Positions 62,573 to 64,000 of a DNA stretch of 64,000 nt are shown piece by piece (the stretch's first letter is position 1; every line of letters starts with the position of its first letter). The stretch is from Robiginitalea myxolifaciens (GTDB lineage: Bacteria; Bacteroidota; Bacteroidia; Flavobacteriales; Flavobacteriaceae). The stretch is taken from assembly GCF_900115205.1 (NCBI RefSeq), contig NZ_FOYQ01000002.1, positions 186,001 through 250,000 on the forward strand, given 5' to 3'. The position numbers and the translations under genes were made by a program. A model generated the notes under the pieces. It made no database searches and had not been told where the DNA came from. It saw only the letters and a program-made list of their open reading frames with translations.

Positions 62573-63556
62573 ATGCTTATAGACAATCATAACAGGGTCA
62601 TTAACTATGTGCGGTTGGCGGTAACCGATCGCTGCAACCTCCGTTGCAACTACTGCATGCCTGAGCGCGGGATTAAATTTGCCCAGCGCAACGATTTATT
62701 GACTACCAAAGAGCTGCAACGGTTAAGCGATGTACTCATTGATCTGGGAGTAGATAAAATTAGGCTTACCGGCGGAGAGCCCTTTGTACGCTCCGATATC
62801 CGTGAACTTTTGGAACATTTGGGTGCTCATGATGCCTTAAAGGAATTATCCGTCACTACCAATGCCACGCTGATTGGGCCCTATTTAAAGCAGCTTAAGG
62901 CCATGGGGCTCACTTCGGTGAACATTAGCCTCGACGCCATCAGGCCGGAAACTTTTGCGCGGATCACGCGCCGGGATTCCTTTGCGATTGTGCGCGAAAA
63001 CCTGATGAAATTACTGGAGGAAGACCTGACGGTACGCATCAATTTTGTGGTGTTGGAAGGGCAAAATATCGACGACATTTATCCGATGATGGAATTTCAG
63101 GAAAAGTATCCGGTCCAGGTGCGCTTCCTGGAGGAAATGCCTTTTAATGGAGGAAGTCGGAATTTCAAGAAATTGCATTGGAACCACAAGCAGATATTGG
63201 AACACATTAGATTGCGGTATCCTGAATTTGAAAAGCAGCCAGCGCCGCTGACCTCCACCTCTGTCAATTATAAAATTGAGGGCCATGCAGGAGGATTTGG
63301 GGTAATCCCTTCATTTAGTCGCACCTTTTGCGGCAGTTGCAACCGACTTCGGGTTACGGCAACCGGGGATTTAGTGACCTGCCTTTACGGGAAACCCGTT
63401 GCAAACGTACGGGAGCTGATTCGTCGGGAAAGCGATACGGACCAGCTGGCTGGATTAATACGGCAGGCTGTGGGGAGCAGGGCTAAAGACGGATTTGAAG
63501 CACAGGAGCGATTTGGACCGGTTTTCGGAAGTTCAATGACCAGTATAGGAGGATAA
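62573..63556 (+). CDS. moaA: GTP 3',8-cyclase MoaA
   Basis: 327 aa from MLIDNHNRVINYVRLAVTDR; a GTG seven codons earlier (62552) is possible. Radical-SAM enzyme that starts molybdenum-cofactor synthesis. First 4Fe-4S cluster in DRCNLRCNYCMPERG (CxxxCxxC), SAM Gly motif LTGGEPFVR, second cluster in FCGSCNRLRVTATGDLVTCL, and a C-terminal GG (SSMTSIGG), which is needed for cyclisation chemistry. Confidence 0.96.
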   Translation: MLIDNHNRVINYVRLAVTDRCNLRCNYCMPERGIKFAQRNDLLTTKELQRLSDVLIDLGVDKIRLTGGEPFVRSDIRELLEHLGAHDALKELSVTTNATLIGPYLKQLKAMGLTSVNISLDAIRPETFARITRRDSFAIVRENLMKLLEEDLTVRINFVVLEGQNIDDIYPMMEFQEKYPVQVRFLEEMPFNGGSRNFKKLHWNHKQILEHIRLRYPEFEKQPAPLTSTSVNYKIEGHAGGFGVIPSFSRTFCGSCNRLRVTATGDLVTCLYGKPVANVRELIRRESDTDQLAGLIRQAVGSRAKDGFEAQERFGPVFGSSMTSIGG

Positions 63557-63561
63557 CGAAG

Positions 63562-64000
63562 ATGGAGCCTAAAGGAAAATTATACGGCCTGGTACTGGCC
63601 GGGGGGAAAAGTACCCGAATGGGGGAGGACAAAGGAATCCTTGAATACCACGGAATGCCCCAGCGTGAATATACGGTAGCTCTCCTCAAATCCTGCGGAA
63701 TAAAAACTTTTTTAAGCGTTCGGAACGATCAGCAAGACGACATTCCAACTGGGATGGACACTATTCTGGACAGGGATGAGTTCCGGGGACCATTCAATGG
63801 TTTGTTGTCGGCGCATCGGGCCTATCCGGAAGTTGCCTGGTTAGTGGTAGCCTGTGATATGCCCTTGCTTCTGGCCAAAGATATTGAGCTATTAATACAG
63901 GAACGGGACCCTGAAAGAATGGCGACTGCTTTTGCTACTGTAAAATCGGGCTTGCCGGAGCCACTTGCAGCCATTTGGGAACCTGCGGGACTCGCAGCCG
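63562..64000 (+). CDS. mobA: Molybdenum cofactor guanylyltransferase MobA, N-terminal part (cut by window end)
   Basis: 146 codons are visible and the frame is open at the window end. Nucleotidyltransferase fold: LVLAGGKSTRMGEDKG (GTP-binding Gly loop and Lys), DEFRGPFNGLLSAHRA, and VACDMPLLLAKDIELL (metal Asp). It joins GMP to molybdopterin for the MGD cofactor, implying that MGD-dependent oxidoreductases are encoded elsewhere. Five bases after moaA. Confidence 0.9.
   Translation, partial: MEPKGKLYGLVLAGGKSTRMGEDKGILEYHGMPQREYTVALLKSCGIKTFLSVRNDQQDDIPTGMDTILDRDEFRGPFNGLLSAHRAYPEVAWLVVACDMPLLLAKDIELLIQERDPERMATAFATVKSGLPEPLAAIWEPAGLAA

Overview
The window reads as a chromosome segment of a flavobacterium (Bacteroidota, Flavobacteriia). 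Evidence: repeated TAnnTTTG promoter boxes (the Bacteroidota -7 element) upstream of genes; a fused LpxC-FabZ protein inside an lpxD / lpxC-fabZ / lpxA / efp / second lpxD run; a short (287 aa) primary sigma factor; a PorX-type response regulator with a PglZ domain; and a bifunctional HisB with separate HisH and HisA. Sampled lines of the core genes are near 50% GC. The species cannot be named from sequence alone. No rRNA, tRNA, insertion sequence or CRISPR array was recognised.

Layout. 1-6.0 kb: end of an M14 carboxypeptidase, an Lrp-like regulator overlapping a DinB protein, aroB, proline dehydrogenase, alanine dehydrogenase. 6.0-9.65 kb: an AT-rich accessory pocket around tsaE, with two related membrane proteins (one an internal duplication), a tiny lipoprotein carrying three copies of SIDRDKVKVLR, and a divergent pair of HTH regulators. 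9.65-21.9 kb: porX, an HD phosphohydrolase, the lipid A / EF-P cluster, sucD, fabG, a VWA membrane protein and a prohibitin. 22-29.9 kb: the complete his operon behind a transcription attenuator whose leader peptide has five His codons; a DinB gene sits between hisA and hisF. 29.9-42 kb: VWA + AAA ATPase pair, DUF418 protein, TruA-like protein, CorA, Dps, cysE-cysM, DUF2461 protein, acyl-CoA thioesterase, dipeptidase.

42.2-51.5 kb is the most system-like region: six tightly coupled genes (hybrid histidine kinase, response regulator, membrane-anchored HEAT protein, processive GT2 synthase, membrane alkaline-phosphatase-fold/TPR protein, TPR/YaiO outer-membrane barrel). They look like a synthase-dependent exopolysaccharide production and export machine with its own phosphorelay. 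Two overlooked microprotein genes (32 and 33 aa, related to each other) follow directly, before a terminator shared with the convergent primary sigma factor gene.

52.9-64 kb: DUF6155 protein, GhrA-like reductase, SF2 helicase, GT4 glycosyltransferase, menB, an amidase lipoprotein coupled to an M14 peptidase, a VWA lipoprotein, and the start of a molybdenum-cofactor operon (moaD, moaA, mobA cut by the window end).
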